In this document: piece by piece, positions 22,397 through 32,689 of the stretch
How positions within the stretch are numbered: the first letter of the stretch is position 1
How the letters are laid out: every line of letters starts with the position of its first letter
Assembly: GCA_015178975.1 (NCBI GenBank)
Contig: WHVD01000053.1
Coordinates: 496,001 to 560,000, forward strand
From: Hysterangium stoloniferum
Lineage: Eukaryota; Basidiomycota; Agaricomycetes; Hysterangiales; Hysterangiaceae
Length of the DNA: 64,000 nt
Direction: 5' to 3'
The notes under the pieces: model-generated
Database searches by the model: none
The model's input: only the letters and a program-made list of their open reading frames with translations
What the model was told of the DNA's origin: nothing
Program-made: the position numbers and the translations under genes

Positions 22397-22619
22397 ATGA
22401 CTTTCTTCAAATGCAAAGTTAAACAGCAATATGGATGTCGAGATGGGTTACAGTATGCAGGAGAGGTGGATAATGTTTGCTTCACTTGTTTCCATGCCCT
22501 ACTATCAGTTACTGACCTGGTCAAAAGGCACTTCCTGGCAACTCTGAAGGTCATCAGGAGATCAATATTGAACAGAATCTTGGAAATGCTGGCTTGATAG
22601 CTCAGCCACTTGTTCAGCT
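22397..22619 (+). other. Unrecognised short frame
   Basis: A 66-codon frame with several Cys (KCKVKQQYGC, VCFTCFH) has no recognised family. Three copies of CGAAGAAATGT follow at 22620-22652. Confidence 0.25.
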
Positions 22620-22652
22620 CGAAGAAATGTCGAAGAAATGTCGAAGAAATGT
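22620..22652. repeat. 11-bp triplication (CGAAGAAATGT)
   Basis: Three perfect adjacent units. Confidence 0.9.
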
Positions 22653-22974
22653 TAAATTGAATATTATCAAAATTTGAGTTTGTACATTCGTGACAGTACC
22701 CCCACTCACAGTATCACTGCTTGTGGCACCTCCAATTCTTGTTTCTTTGTAGCTTAGCCCCTTAGCCTTCCATCCCATTTGCTCCCCCATCACCATTCCA
22801 TATATGTATACTGTATGTATATCCCATTTGCCACCTCATACCTTTTTAGTATATTTTGGTATATTGTATTTAGTCTCATTTGGATCCCCATTCCTTCCCA
22901 TACTTCTTTTTAACCCATCATCACTCTCACTTCTCTGATTGGCCCCCCAATCATCCATCTCACTGTAGCATAAA

Positions 22975-23380
22975 GCTCTTTCCATGTATGTTACAATTCT
23001 CTAGTTTGAATATCAACTTAGATTAACCCCTTCTAGTTCTCAGTCCTATTACTCCTATTCTAATACCTCAAAGGTGTCTTCAGCAAGCCACAACCCCTCA
23101 CCTTATGATCCTTAGTAATTCAGCCCCCTGGTCAATTGAGCTATGTAAGTGTTGATCTTCACTCCTAGCATACTATCCACTCTGTTTGAAATACCAGAGC
23201 ATCATAACAGTCCATGTGAGGGTGCAACATATAAGTTGAGCCAAGCTCCACTACATTTATAAAGTTGGACCTTCCAACTAGTACAATCTCTATTATCAGC
23301 CACCCAATTGACTTAGTTACATACCATCATCGGCCCCCTGATTTAGAGCCTCCTCTCCCCATTTGGCTTATATTTTAACA
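22975..23380 (+). repeat. Degenerate Ty3-family LTR relic
   Basis: It shares GAATATCAACTTAGAT with the solo LTR at 4125, carries a decayed family core (GAGGGTGCAACATATAAGTTGAGCC at 23217-23242) and ends TTTTAACA at 23380. The start is not clear, and no target duplication was found. Confidence 0.45.
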
Positions 23381-23391
23381 CTTTAGGTCTA

Positions 23392-23935
23392 TGTTAAGTG
23401 CCATGTCGGGAACTTATTCTGGAACTATCGGAAAGTCACCGGGAAGTCGGGAACTAGTGGATAGGGTCAGGACATTGGCTTCAGCTTATGTGCTGCACCT
23501 CTACACAAATGCTCATAGTCCTTAATTTCGGAAGTAAGACTTACGATAAAAGATATGGATATTCAGAGTTCTGAAGAGTTCCGAATATCGAGCGTACAGA
23601 AAGATGGGAGGAGGAATAAGAAACTAAGTCGATATCAGATCTAAGGTAAAGTACAAATTTGCGGAAACTAATATAAGTCTACTCGTTATTGTACTACAAA
23701 CTAAGACCATAATAAGACGGAAACGGAAGTGTTCTTAAAACGGAAATACAATAAGACATATTAGGGAGACAATATTCCGAAACGGGAATACAACAAACAA
23801 ACGAGTGAATACTTGTCAACAGACAAATTACCAAATACAGAACAAGGGAAGAATACAGATGATACGGTAACTATGATGTTCCGTAGTCAGAGATCAGAAG
23901 TCAGATATTGAAACATCTGGGAACGGGTCATAACA
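23392..23935 (-). repeat. 3' LTR of chromovirus
   Basis: 544 bp. Read on the minus strand it starts TGTTATGACC and ends GGCACTTAACA. The family core motif lies at 23470-23501. Confidence 0.92.
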
Positions 23936-23945
23936 GTACCCCCCT
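23936..23945 (-). promoter_or_regulatory. Polypurine tract of chromovirus
   Basis: On the minus strand AGGGGGGTAC lies directly against the 3' LTR, the usual plus-strand primer site. Confidence 0.65.
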
Positions 23946-24118
23946 GTTAGGCCGAAATCCCATAGAGGCGATTAGGTACTGAGTGATTGAAGCGACGGCT
24001 GATTATTATGTGTCATGAAATTTACGCAATTCTGGAGGTGAGAGTTTCGGCTGATGTTCTGAGTATAAAAACCTCCAAATATTCGAATTAACGTTTTTGT
24101 TTCTTTATCCACAACTTG

Positions 24119-25225
24119 TATGTCGATTCGTCGACCTCTATTCATCACTACCCTGGAAGATTCAGATACCGAAATTGCTGTACTTCAGAAAATGTCGAAG
24201 GTTGCAGAACTTCAACAAAAATGACAAAGGATGGAGGAGTTGAAGCGACGACAGGAGGAGGAGGAAAAGGCGTTGGGAATTGGAGTGGGTGAAGGCGGCA
24301 AAAGAAGCATGGGTCCGGAAAGCGGTGGAGGCTCAGAAAAAAAAGGAAGAGGTGGAAAAGTTACAGCGGGAGTCAGAGGCGGCGAAGAAATGTGAGGAAA
24401 TAAGGGAAGGAAAGGTAAGTGATATCCATAATTTCCGTGGTTCCAACCGATAACTATTGGGTACAGTGAAGAGCCGTGGAGGTTGAGGTAGAGGGAGAGG
24501 CTGGACCTTTGAGTCCTAAAGTAAGTACATCTACAAAAGGACTGGTAATTGATTAACTTCTGAAACAGAAGCCAGAGGTCAAGGCTCCAGAACAGATGGA
24601 AGTGGTCCATGAAAGTCCGTGTTATCGATGTTCCATATGGAGTATGACGTGTTGGAAACAGAAGGTAAAATGGGGTGGAACTTGCTATCCCTGCGTGGTC
24701 CTTAAACTTCTGTGCACTCTCACCTCGAAAAGGGTTCCAAAAGGTGAGAAGCCTCAGAAAACTAACAACGTGGAAGGTTCGGGAGCAGCCAAAGCTGCAG
24801 AAACTGAGGTACCAAAAACGGATAGTACGGGCATGGAGCTCCTCAAGGACACCGTCGACGCGTTAGTCTTTATTGGAACGGAAGTTATGAAAATGCAGGA
24901 TACACTGGATTGCCATAATGAAATCCAGGAAAAAGGTTTCCGTTCGTTGATTCGAAATTTCCGGAGGCAAAATGAATTCCTGGAGAAGGTAATGGTTAGC
25001 ATCGGTATTATCTCAGTTTCTGAAAGATTTTCCAATAAGGCAAGGGAACAGCCTAATGATCTGTTGGCAGAAAGTGTCGAAAAAAGATGGGAGTCAGGGA
25101 ATGGGCTGGAAATATTAGAGAGTGAGGATGAAGAGGTGCAGGATATGGTGGAAAGTGCGGGTATTGCTGATGAGATGGAAGTTGGGATGGAAGGTGGATT
25201 TGGGGTGTCAGAGACTTTAAAATAG
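24119..25225 (+). pseudogene. Antisense three-exon accessory gene inside the chromovirus
   Basis: The product is unknown. It lies opposite to Gag-Pol, between the pol stop (about 25320) and the 3' LTR. Exon 1 (24119-24414) begins MSIRRPLFITTLEDS and leads into a long charged, coiled-coil-like region (KAVEAQKKKEEVEKLQRESE). Intron 1 is 24415-24466 (GTAAGT..ACAG, 52 nt), exon 2 24467-24520, intron 2 24521-24568 (GTAAGT..ACAG, 48 nt), and exon 3 24569-25225. Exon 3 has two Cys clusters of form C-x2-C-x6-C (CYRCSIWSMTC and CYPCVVLKLLC), a likely zinc-binding pair, then an acidic tail. It is damaged: TGA codons in exon 1 and at the start of exon 2, plus a one-base shift near 24265. Exon 3 alone is open for 219 codons. 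Confidence 0.6.
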
Positions 25226-25318
25226 AATGCAAATAAATTTGACTTGTATGATTTCAAAACGAGTGTGATATCAGAAATAACGGTGTCGGAAAACTGAACA
25301 GAAAGAAAATGGAAATGG

Positions 25319-25500
25319 TCAGAGTGATGATAAAGGTCCGGGTTTGCTTGGATAAGCCGTGGGGAAATCAGTAACAATTTCCATAGCGTGTCCGAGTTCC
25401 GTGGCCAATATCCATGAAGATTCCTCGTCGGTACCTTCATACCTGCCCATTTGACTAAATAGAGCAATTTACAAGTATGTCAGTGATTGTTGATTTTTAG
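25319..25500 (-). pseudogene. Chromodomain at the end of chromovirus Pol
   Basis: Chromodomains steer integration toward modified histones. LLYLVKWAG is followed, in another frame, by EESSWILATELGHAMEIVTD and a stop at 25319-25321. The YLVKW..W pattern identifies the domain. A frameshift between the two halves disables it. Confidence 0.75.
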
Positions 25501-26699
25501 AATCCAAAATTTTGGAAACTTCAAATTTGGGTTCTCCGTCAATGATGACTGGAGGGGACGGAGGTTGAATACATTCCGGGATTTTGTTAGGAACACAAGG
25601 TTCTAACATGGAAACGTGGAAAACGGGATGAACTGCTCGCATACTATCGGGAAGTCGGAGAGTCCATGAGAGTGAACTGGCTTGTGCTATAATTTCAAAA
25701 GGGCCTAAGAATTTCTCAGCAAGTTTTTAGAAGGTCGGGTAGTACGGAAGAATTGAACTTTTACAAAAACCTGATCACCGATTTTAAAATTAGGAGGTGG
25801 GATCCTGTTTTGTCCGCAGAACGTTGATAATATTCCCGTGCGGAAGAAATAGCTTTCCGAAGTTCTTGATTTAATTCGTCAAGGTCGGTAATAAATTCTT
25901 GAGCACGGACAGAAGCCAAATCTCGTTCAGAATGTACAGTGAGATTCAGATTATAGCCTTTGTTGGCGAAAAAGGGAGATACGCCGGTAGTTGCATTCGG
26001 AGAGTTATTGTAGGCGAATTCTGCGATCGGGAGAAGGGATTTCCAGTTGTCCTGTTGATAATTGCAATAGATGTGGAGGTATTGTTCCAATGTTTGACTT
26101 ACACATTCCATTTGTCCATCACCTTCTGGGTGATATCCCGAGGTGAAGTGTAGTTTCATGTCAAGGGCTTTTCCGAGAGCCTGGAAGAAATGGGAGATGA
26201 ACTTGGAGCCTCGATTGGAAGTTATGTGAGATGGAACTCCGTGTTTGGAAAATACGTGAATAATGAAAAGTTCCGCTAATTGTAAGGACGTGATTGTATC
26301 ATGAGTGGGTATGAAAATGCCTTGTTTCGAGAATCGATCCACAACAACTAGAATGGATGTAAAGCCTTCGGAAGTTGGGAGTTGTTTGATAAAATCCATG
26401 GAAATTGAGTTCCAGGGTTTTTCTGGTATCGGGAGTTGCTTGAGAAGGCCGTACGGCTTATGCCTCTGGGTCTTAGAGTGTAAGCAGGTGGTGCATGACT
26501 TACAGAACTGGGTTACGAAATCTCGGAGGTTGGGCCAAGTGTATTCTCTATGGATTAAATCAGGAGTATTGTTAATGCCGTAGTGTCCGGAGATTGGATG
26601 ATCGTGTTTATACTGAAGTACGCGGAGTCAGAGATTGTTGGAATCTGGAACATAGATACGTCCATCGAGATGGATAAAACCTTGAGAGTCTTGTGACCA
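25501..26699 (-). pseudogene. Chromovirus integrase, active site mutated
   Basis: The zinc-binding module is near 26640-26450 (HDHPISGHYG then CKSCTTC). The catalytic core frame 26399-25761 starts MDFIKQLPTSEGF, giving the first Asp. The second catalytic Asp is replaced: SNRGSKF where the sister element at 11355 has SDRGSEF, a GAT-to-AAT change at a CpG. The Glu of GDGQMECVSQTLEQ is kept. The frame is lost after KTGSHLLILKSV, and the GPFEII-like part continues in other frames to the chromodomain. Confidence 0.85.
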
Positions 26700-27479
26700 T
26701 CAGGGTTGGTCCAGATTGTCAGGAACTTCTAGGTGTGGCTTGAGAGCCAGATCAGAAGTGAGTGAGGAAAGGGTATCTTGATGTAATTGCTCAATGTCCA
26801 TAATCATGACGCTATGCATAATTGGATAGTAGAGGGAAGTTGCTCGAATAGATGCGGAAAGTTGTTGCATTGTAAAAACCGGTTTCAAGTTATGCAGATT
26901 AACAATGGCATAGTTACTTTCTCCCTCTTTAGGATAGACGTCCCATTGTCGAGTCATGGCATCTGGTTTTCCACCAAGATGTCCGGGTCGGAAACAGATA
27001 ATCATGTTGAAAGTGGAAAGGAATTCAGACCAGCGGGCCTGCCGGCGAGTTAAAAGTTTAGTGGTAGAAAAATATTCGAGATTTTTGTGATCGGTAACAA
27101 CGTCAACAGGAGTTGTGGAACCTTCGAGATAATGGCGCCAATGTTTGAAAGCTTCAAAAATTGCCAAAAGTTCTTTATCATGAACATTGTAGTTGAGTTC
27201 GGACACTTTCAGTGTCCGAGAAAGGAATGCGACCAGATGCATTTCACCGTCGGAATCTTGAATGGAAAGAATTGTGGCAATTGCATAATCGGAAGCATCG
27301 GTTTCCACAATAATCGGAACATCAGGTTTCCAATGGGAAAGAATCATGGCAGAAGTGAAAGCATTTTTTAAAGTCTGGAAGGTGGAGCGGCATTTGTCGT
27401 CAAAGACCCATGGTTGAGTTTTACGGGTAAGACGAGTGAGCGGTACTGTAATGTCCGAGTAGTTCCGAATAAAACAACA
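26700..27479 (-). pseudogene. Chromovirus RNase H and connection
   Basis: Continues in frame from RT. VETDASDYAIATILSIQ (near 27330), ELNYNVHDKELLAIFEAF (near 27200), DVVTDHKNLEYFS (near 27080) and FRPGHLGGKPDAMTRQWD (near 26980) are conserved RNase H blocks and hold the acidic residues. A stop at 26700 ends the frame within the linker to integrase. Confidence 0.85.
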
Positions 27480-28289
27480 GTAAAAGTTGGCGAAACCTAA
27501 AAATGACTGAATATCCTTGACTTTCCGTGGTTCGGGCCAATCACGGACAACTTGAACCTTGGTTTCATCCATACAGAGACCATCAGGTCCGATGATGAAA
27601 CCTAAGTATTCAATAGAATCCATGTCAAAGTAGCATTTTTTACCGTTCATGAAAAGACCATTTTTACGGAGTCTTCGGAAGACTTCATGGACCTGTTCAT
27701 CGTGGAGAGCGGGATCCTCGGAAAATACCAAAATGTCGTCCAAATAGACTATAACACATACGTCAAGCATGTCGGAAAATATATCATTAACAAAACATTG
27801 AAAAGCGGAAGGGGTGTAAGGCTGAACGGCATAACCAACCATTCAAAGGATCCATAGCAAGTTCGAAAAGCAGTTTTCCATTCATCGCCCTTGGCAATTC
27901 GGACCAAATGATAGGTGTGTTTGAGGTCTATTTTGGTGTAGATCCGAGCTTTCCGTGGGGCATCGAGTAAATTGGTAACGAGTGGAAGTCTTATCTTTCT
28001 GTGTGATGGAATTTAATCCTCTGAAATCGACACAGAGTCGAAGGGAGCCATCCTTCTTTCGGACGAAAAGGATGGGTGCTCCATATGGAGACTTTGAGGG
28101 GCGGATAAAACCTATCGACAGATGTTCATCCAGGAACTCCCGAATAGACGAAAGTTCTGATTGGGATAATGGGTAAATAGGTCCTAACGGAGGGTTTGAA
28201 CCGGGCTCAATATCAATTTTTAAGTCATAGGGCCTATGTGGTGCAAGCCTGTCAGCTTTTTTGCTTACTGAAAATGTCTGCGAAATCAT
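27480..28289 (-). pseudogene. Chromovirus reverse transcriptase, two frameshifts
   Basis: The N-terminal half (28289-27990) reads [20 protein letters not shown] and [18 protein letters not shown]. There, five bases of the expected YPLPL coding appear lost and the frame changes near 27990. A second shift lies just before 27842. The rest reads [30 protein letters not shown] (catalytic YLDD near 27740), and SFLGFANFYCCFIRNYSD. Catalytic residues are present, but the enzyme is not translatable as one chain. Confidence 0.88.
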
Positions 28290-28389
28290 GGTATTTTTTG
28301 GGAACTCCTTCCAGGTCGGCTTTTAGCTCAGATAATTCTGGAGTCGCAAAACATCCAGATGCTTCATCAACTTTTAAGCTGGTCGAAAA

Positions 28390-28860
28390 ACACTACGAAC
28401 CATCCAGTTTACTCGCCCTAACAAGTGCCGAAGCGTTGATGACAGAGATTTTTGGAGGCACGGAGGTTTCAGTAGAAGCCAGAGATGCCACTGATGCCGA
28501 AAAGGCGTTGGCCGGAAGAGATGCTGCAGGAGGAACCAAAGTGTCGGGAATCCGGAAATTAATACTGCCCAATACCCAGTCAATCAATGGATTATATCGG
28601 GTGAGCCAGTTGTATCCAAGAACTACCGAACAGCTAGAGTCCAACTGTGTTATGAAAAAAGTAACCATCTGGGATGTTCTACAAGGGAACCAGATAGACA
28701 TGTTGCAGGCTTGGGTAATTGCCGTATTGCTAGTGCCGTCAAACAGATGCAAGGAAATTGCGGGAACAGAATGGAGTTTCAGATTATGTTTTGTGGCAAA
28801 GGTGGTATCTACAAAACAGTGTGTGGAGCCGAAATCTATCAGAGCTCGGAACACTAAATT
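28390..28860 (-). pseudogene. Chromovirus protease, altered active site
   Basis: FRALIDFGSTHCFVD has DFG in place of the catalytic DSG found in the sister element. LDSSCSVVLGYNWLTRYNPL is the second conserved block. A stop at 28393 (KLDGS) ends the frame before RT. Confidence 0.8.
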
Positions 28861-29034
28861 TCCAAGAAAGTCAGAAACAAGTTTTACAAATAATGAATCG
28901 GGATTAGAGAGAGCGGACGTGTTGAGACGGATAACCTCGGAAACACGGAGAGAGTCAATGCAACCCTCAGTCCATGCAGATTCCGGAGGGTTGCTTACTC
29001 TTTTTTCGACTCCGTGGCGGGTTTCTCCTTAGAT

Positions 29035-30224
29035 GTTGTAGTTGTAGTGGGAGTTGCCGCGTGGGCCTTGGAAGAGTTAGATTTAACGGTACAGTCAGAA
29101 ACCTTGTGTCTGCCTTTCCTGCAGAAAAGGCAGAGGTTGTTGTCCATACGTCATTGTTTCTCCTTCGGGGTGAGTTTACCGTCGGTACCCAACAAATGGG
29201 AAATGTCGGGTTTGTCAGAAGTCGACTGTTTTTCCTTGTTGGATTCCTTGTCTTTCTTCCGGTCGGAGTTTGATTTGCCAGTATTCATGCCAGAGTTGCC
29301 AGTGTTATTGCCTGAGTTGTTGCCGGAAGACTTGCTAGTCGACGCCTTGTTATTATGAGAACATTCCGTCGGGTTCTCTCGAGAGACCTCGGCTTTTCGT
29401 TCCCAATAATGGGCATTGGATGTTTGAGCTTTAATCTGCATGAGTTGGAGAGTTTTCGGCTTTCCATCTTTGCAGATCTTGTCTTTAAGGCGTGATGGAA
29501 GTCCCATATAGAAATGGTGCCTGAGGGCGGAATCGTCCCATCCACATCGTGCAGTGAGGGTATTGAACTTGACGAGATAATCGGAAACTCGTTGGTTGTC
29601 CTTCATCTTGAGCGTCATTAATTCATTTTCCGCTTTGCTGGATTGATCGTAAGGTCCGAAATTAGTTTCCAGTTCTTCCACAAAAGTGTCCCAGTCATCG
29701 AGCCATACGGGTGTCTCGTTGGATATTCCAGATAGTCCGGGTTTGAACCAATCTTGAGCAGTATCCTTGAGATAAGAGAGTGCGAAATTGACTTTTTGAC
29801 TGTTGGATTTAAATGCAGTGGGTCGATCACGGAAACTGAAACGGCATTGGAGAAGGAAATTCTTCAATTTTTTCGGATCCTTGCCGGTAAATGATTCGGG
29901 TTCTTTGACTCCGGTGCGGGATGATTCTTTACTATCCTCAGCAGATTTCAAGTAGTCAGTGAATTTCACAATGGAGTTGATAAACAACATTTCAGTCGGT
30001 TCGTTGGAAGATTTCTTTTTCGATGTCTCCGGCTGATCTTCTGCTTCGTTGTCGGAAGTGTGTGGAATATTGGTGTCCTTCGTTACCTCAGTAACCTCCT
30101 CGGTAACTTCTTTGACTGAAGCTGATGTTGTCGGCTGAAATGGGGTTTTGGGTTGAGTGGTGTAAAGTTGCAATGGGGATTGAAGTTGGGATGGTCCTTC
30201 GGCAGCTTTGTGTTTGGGACCCAT
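29035..30224 (-). pseudogene. Chromovirus Gag with TGA before the zinc knuckle
   Basis: The frame opens MGPKHKAAEGPSQLQ 35 bp inside the 5' LTR and runs 357 codons to a TGA at 29151-29153 (LTPKEKQ stop). The capsid-like part has EPESFTGKDPKKLKNFLLQC and VEELETNFGPYDQ. A Ser/Asn/Gly-rich linker follows. Beyond the TGA, MDNNLCLFCRKGRHKVSDC holds a complete C-x2-C-x4-H-x4-C knuckle. The stop probably arose from CGA. Confidence 0.88.
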
Positions 30225-30258
30225 GATGAGCGAGTCGCGGAATTGAGATCTGATATAC

Positions 30259-30802
30259 TGTTAAGTGCCGTGCCGGGAACTTATTCCAGAACTATCGGAA
30301 AGTCACCGGGAAGTCGGGAACTAGTGGATAGGGTCAGGACATCGGCTTCAGCTTATGTGCTGCGCCTCTACGCAAACGCTCAAAGTCCTTAATTTCGGAA
30401 GTAAGGCTTACGATGGAAGATACAGATATTCAGAGTTCTGAAGAGTTCCAAATATCGAGTGTACAGAAAGACGGGAGGAGGAATAAGAAACTAAGTTGAT
30501 ATCAGATCTAAGGTAAAGTACAAATTTGTGGAAACTAATATAAGTCTACTCATTATTGTACTACAAACTAAGACCATAATAAGATGGAAACGGAGGTGTT
30601 CTTAAAACGGAAATACAATAAGACATATTAGGGAGACAATATTCTGAAATGGGAATACAACAAACAAACAAGTGAATACTTGTCAATGGACAAATTACCA
30701 AATACGGAACAAGGGAAGAATACGGATGATACGGTAACTATGATGTTCTGTAGTTGGAGATCGGAAGTCAGATATTGAAACATCCGGGAATGGGTCGTAA
30801 CA
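30259..30802 (-). repeat. 5' LTR of chromovirus
   Basis: 544 bp, same length as the 3' LTR. The core motif is at 30337-30367. Inside the element the next bases on the minus strand are GTATATCAGATC, not a TGG primer site. The sister element also continues GTAT, so this family may prime differently. Confidence 0.92.
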
Positions 30803-30858
30803 GTCTAAGATTTAAGCTACTTTTGGAGAACTGGTTACCACATTTAAGAAACTAAATA

Positions 30859-31191
30859 ATGAAGGAGGTGTTAGAGTTTCTGATAATGAGGTATTCAACC
30901 TCAACCTCATCACTCTTCATGTTATCCTCAGAGTTTGACTACTGGAAAGATGAAAATCTTGAAACATATGAAAATCTCCCCTCATTGACAGATAGTAGAA
31001 GTAATGCTCAGGAGATGCTCAAGCTTCAAAGAAATTTTCTGAGCATGGAGTTAGGTGATGATAAAGATATGGATGAGATTGATAAGGCATATGTAGGAAA
31101 AGGGAAGTTCAGAGAGTACCTTGTAAAATGGAAGCGATATGAAGAAGTAACTTGGAAAGGAGTGAGGAGTTTGATACCACAAAGTGTATAG
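30859..31191 (+). pseudogene. Chromodomain-containing Pol end, relic
   Basis: A 110-codon frame ends with FREYLVKWKRYEEVTWKGVR, a chromodomain core (YLVKW..W). Upstream residues are acidic and unrecognised. The stop is 48 bp from the GGAGG..CCTCC repeat at 31240, preceded by purine-rich sequence. This could be the 3' end of an LTR element whose LTR is that repeat. Confidence 0.5.
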
Positions 31192-31239
31192 ATGAATACT
31201 GAAAAAGGAAAGGAGAAGAAATTTGATAAACTTCCAAAA

Positions 31240-31903
31240 GGAGGATATCTGAAAACTATTAAGTGTTATCAAATTTTAATATACTCTAAAGGTCATTTAA
31301 ACATCTGGGATTTGATTCAAACATAATTTGGGTTTTCAAAACTTTGGGAATGTTTAAAACTTATTTGTATATTATGAAACAAATCATCTTTCAGAAGCTG
31401 AATAGATTATGAAAAAATTTGGTAGATTAAAACATTAAGACTTTTAAAAGGCATATCCTTTTAAATGGTCCATTTCATGCATGTGTATGTCATTGACATC
31501 TCTGAATACATATGTATTACATACATTGGAATGGGTCTGTCAATCTGAATGAATTTCTACTTGATTTAACATACCAAGAATATATGTATATGTAGGTGGT
31601 TTCACATAACAAAGATAAGCCACAGGATGAAAAATCTCCAATGATATCTCATATTTTACTGGGAAATAACTACGGTTTAGCTTTTAAAAAACAAAGTATT
31701 TACATACCTTGGAAAACTATATTCAATGGATTCTACTAAATATCATTGGATTGTGTAGGATGTAATATGGAGAATTGTTTCTCATGGTTGGTGGTTGACA
31801 ATATAATAGTCTCAGAATAGATACCACTATTTAAAGATGAAGTTTGTAGCAATATTGCTTTTATTATAAACATCTGATATTATTGCAATCACAAACATCC
31901 TCC
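31240..31903. mobile_element. GGAGG..CCTCC repeat, copy 2
   Basis: 664 bp homologous along its length to 10657-11305 (shared starts GGAGGATATCTGAAAA, shared internal CATTTAAACATCTGGGAT and TTTCTACTTGATT, shared end). Its termini form an 8-bp inverted pair with one extra base each side (AGGAGGAT/ATCCTCCT). The preceding chromodomain frame suggests it may be a 3' LTR. Confidence 0.65.
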
Positions 31904-31904
31904 T

Positions 31905-32645
31905 AAATGCTTAAATTCCATATTATGCTGTATACACCTACATATCTTATAAATCATAGGATTTCATGTTGTGGTTCATCCTATGTAATCCTGAGATTTT
32001 GCTCTACTGTTCATCCCATGGTATATCAATATTTTACTCTGTGTGATATGCTTAAATATCTCCAGATTATACTGTACACACCAATCTTATGAATCTCAGG
32101 ATTTCTCCCTGTGGCTCATACCATGGACTCAAGATTAACAATGTGTTACTGAACCTATATACTGGCATTTCCATCAGTTAATACACAAAATCTTAAGATG
32201 AGATAGTGGATGGCTCACTGATGCACTGACACCAATGTGTGAACACTCCAACAATCTGTATATTATGTATTGTGTATATACCTACAAATCTCAGGAATTA
32301 CTTCTGTGTGGATAGCTCTATAATGTGCATACCAGGTGCTGAGTAGCTGTCCTAGAAATCTCAAGAACCTCATCTGTGTGTGCAACTCTAGAATATGCAT
32401 ATCAGGTGCTGTGTAGCTACCCTAAAAACCTCAGGAATCAGATGCTGCATGGCTGTCCTAAGAGTCTCAAGAATCACCACTGTGTGAGAATTCCTATAAT
32501 CTGCATATCATAGTCTGTGTGTCTACCCAAGGAATCTCAAGGATCACTTCTGTGCAGAAAATTCTAGACTGTGCACATTATTTTCTATGTAACTACCCTA
32601 GGAATCTCAGGAATCATCACTGTGTAAATATTCCTATAATCTACA
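31905..32645. repeat. Diverged tandem repeat, roughly 70-80-bp unit
   Basis: Modules like CTACCCTAGGAATCTCAGGA followed by TCACTGTGTG and CCTATAATCTGCATATCA recur with heavy divergence, clearest at 32270-32640. Confidence 0.6.
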
Positions 32646-32689
32646 TCATGGATGGGAATGATTCCCTCAAGTGTATTCTCTGACGAACA

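Larger units (their letters stand above)
23392..30802 (-). mobile_element. Ty3 chromovirus, complete ends
   Basis: A 7411-bp element on the minus strand flanked by a perfect 5-bp duplication GTCTA (23387-23391 and 30803-30807). Both LTRs are 544 bp. The order from high to low coordinate is LTR, Gag, protease, RT, RNase H, integrase, chromodomain, an oppositely oriented accessory gene, polypurine tract, LTR. The proteins are broken by frameshifts and transition mutations, so the copy is dead. I count about 36 differences between the LTRs, all but one transitions. Confidence 0.92.

Noticed and set aside
24754..25467. 237-codon minus-strand frame opposite the accessory gene
   Set aside because: Its first part overlaps the chromodomain in a shifted frame. 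The remainder is Ser-rich antisense of the coiled-coil gene with no motif.
28196..29032. 278-codon plus-strand frame
   Set aside because: Antisense to the chromovirus protease and RT start, which carry clear motifs on the minus strand.
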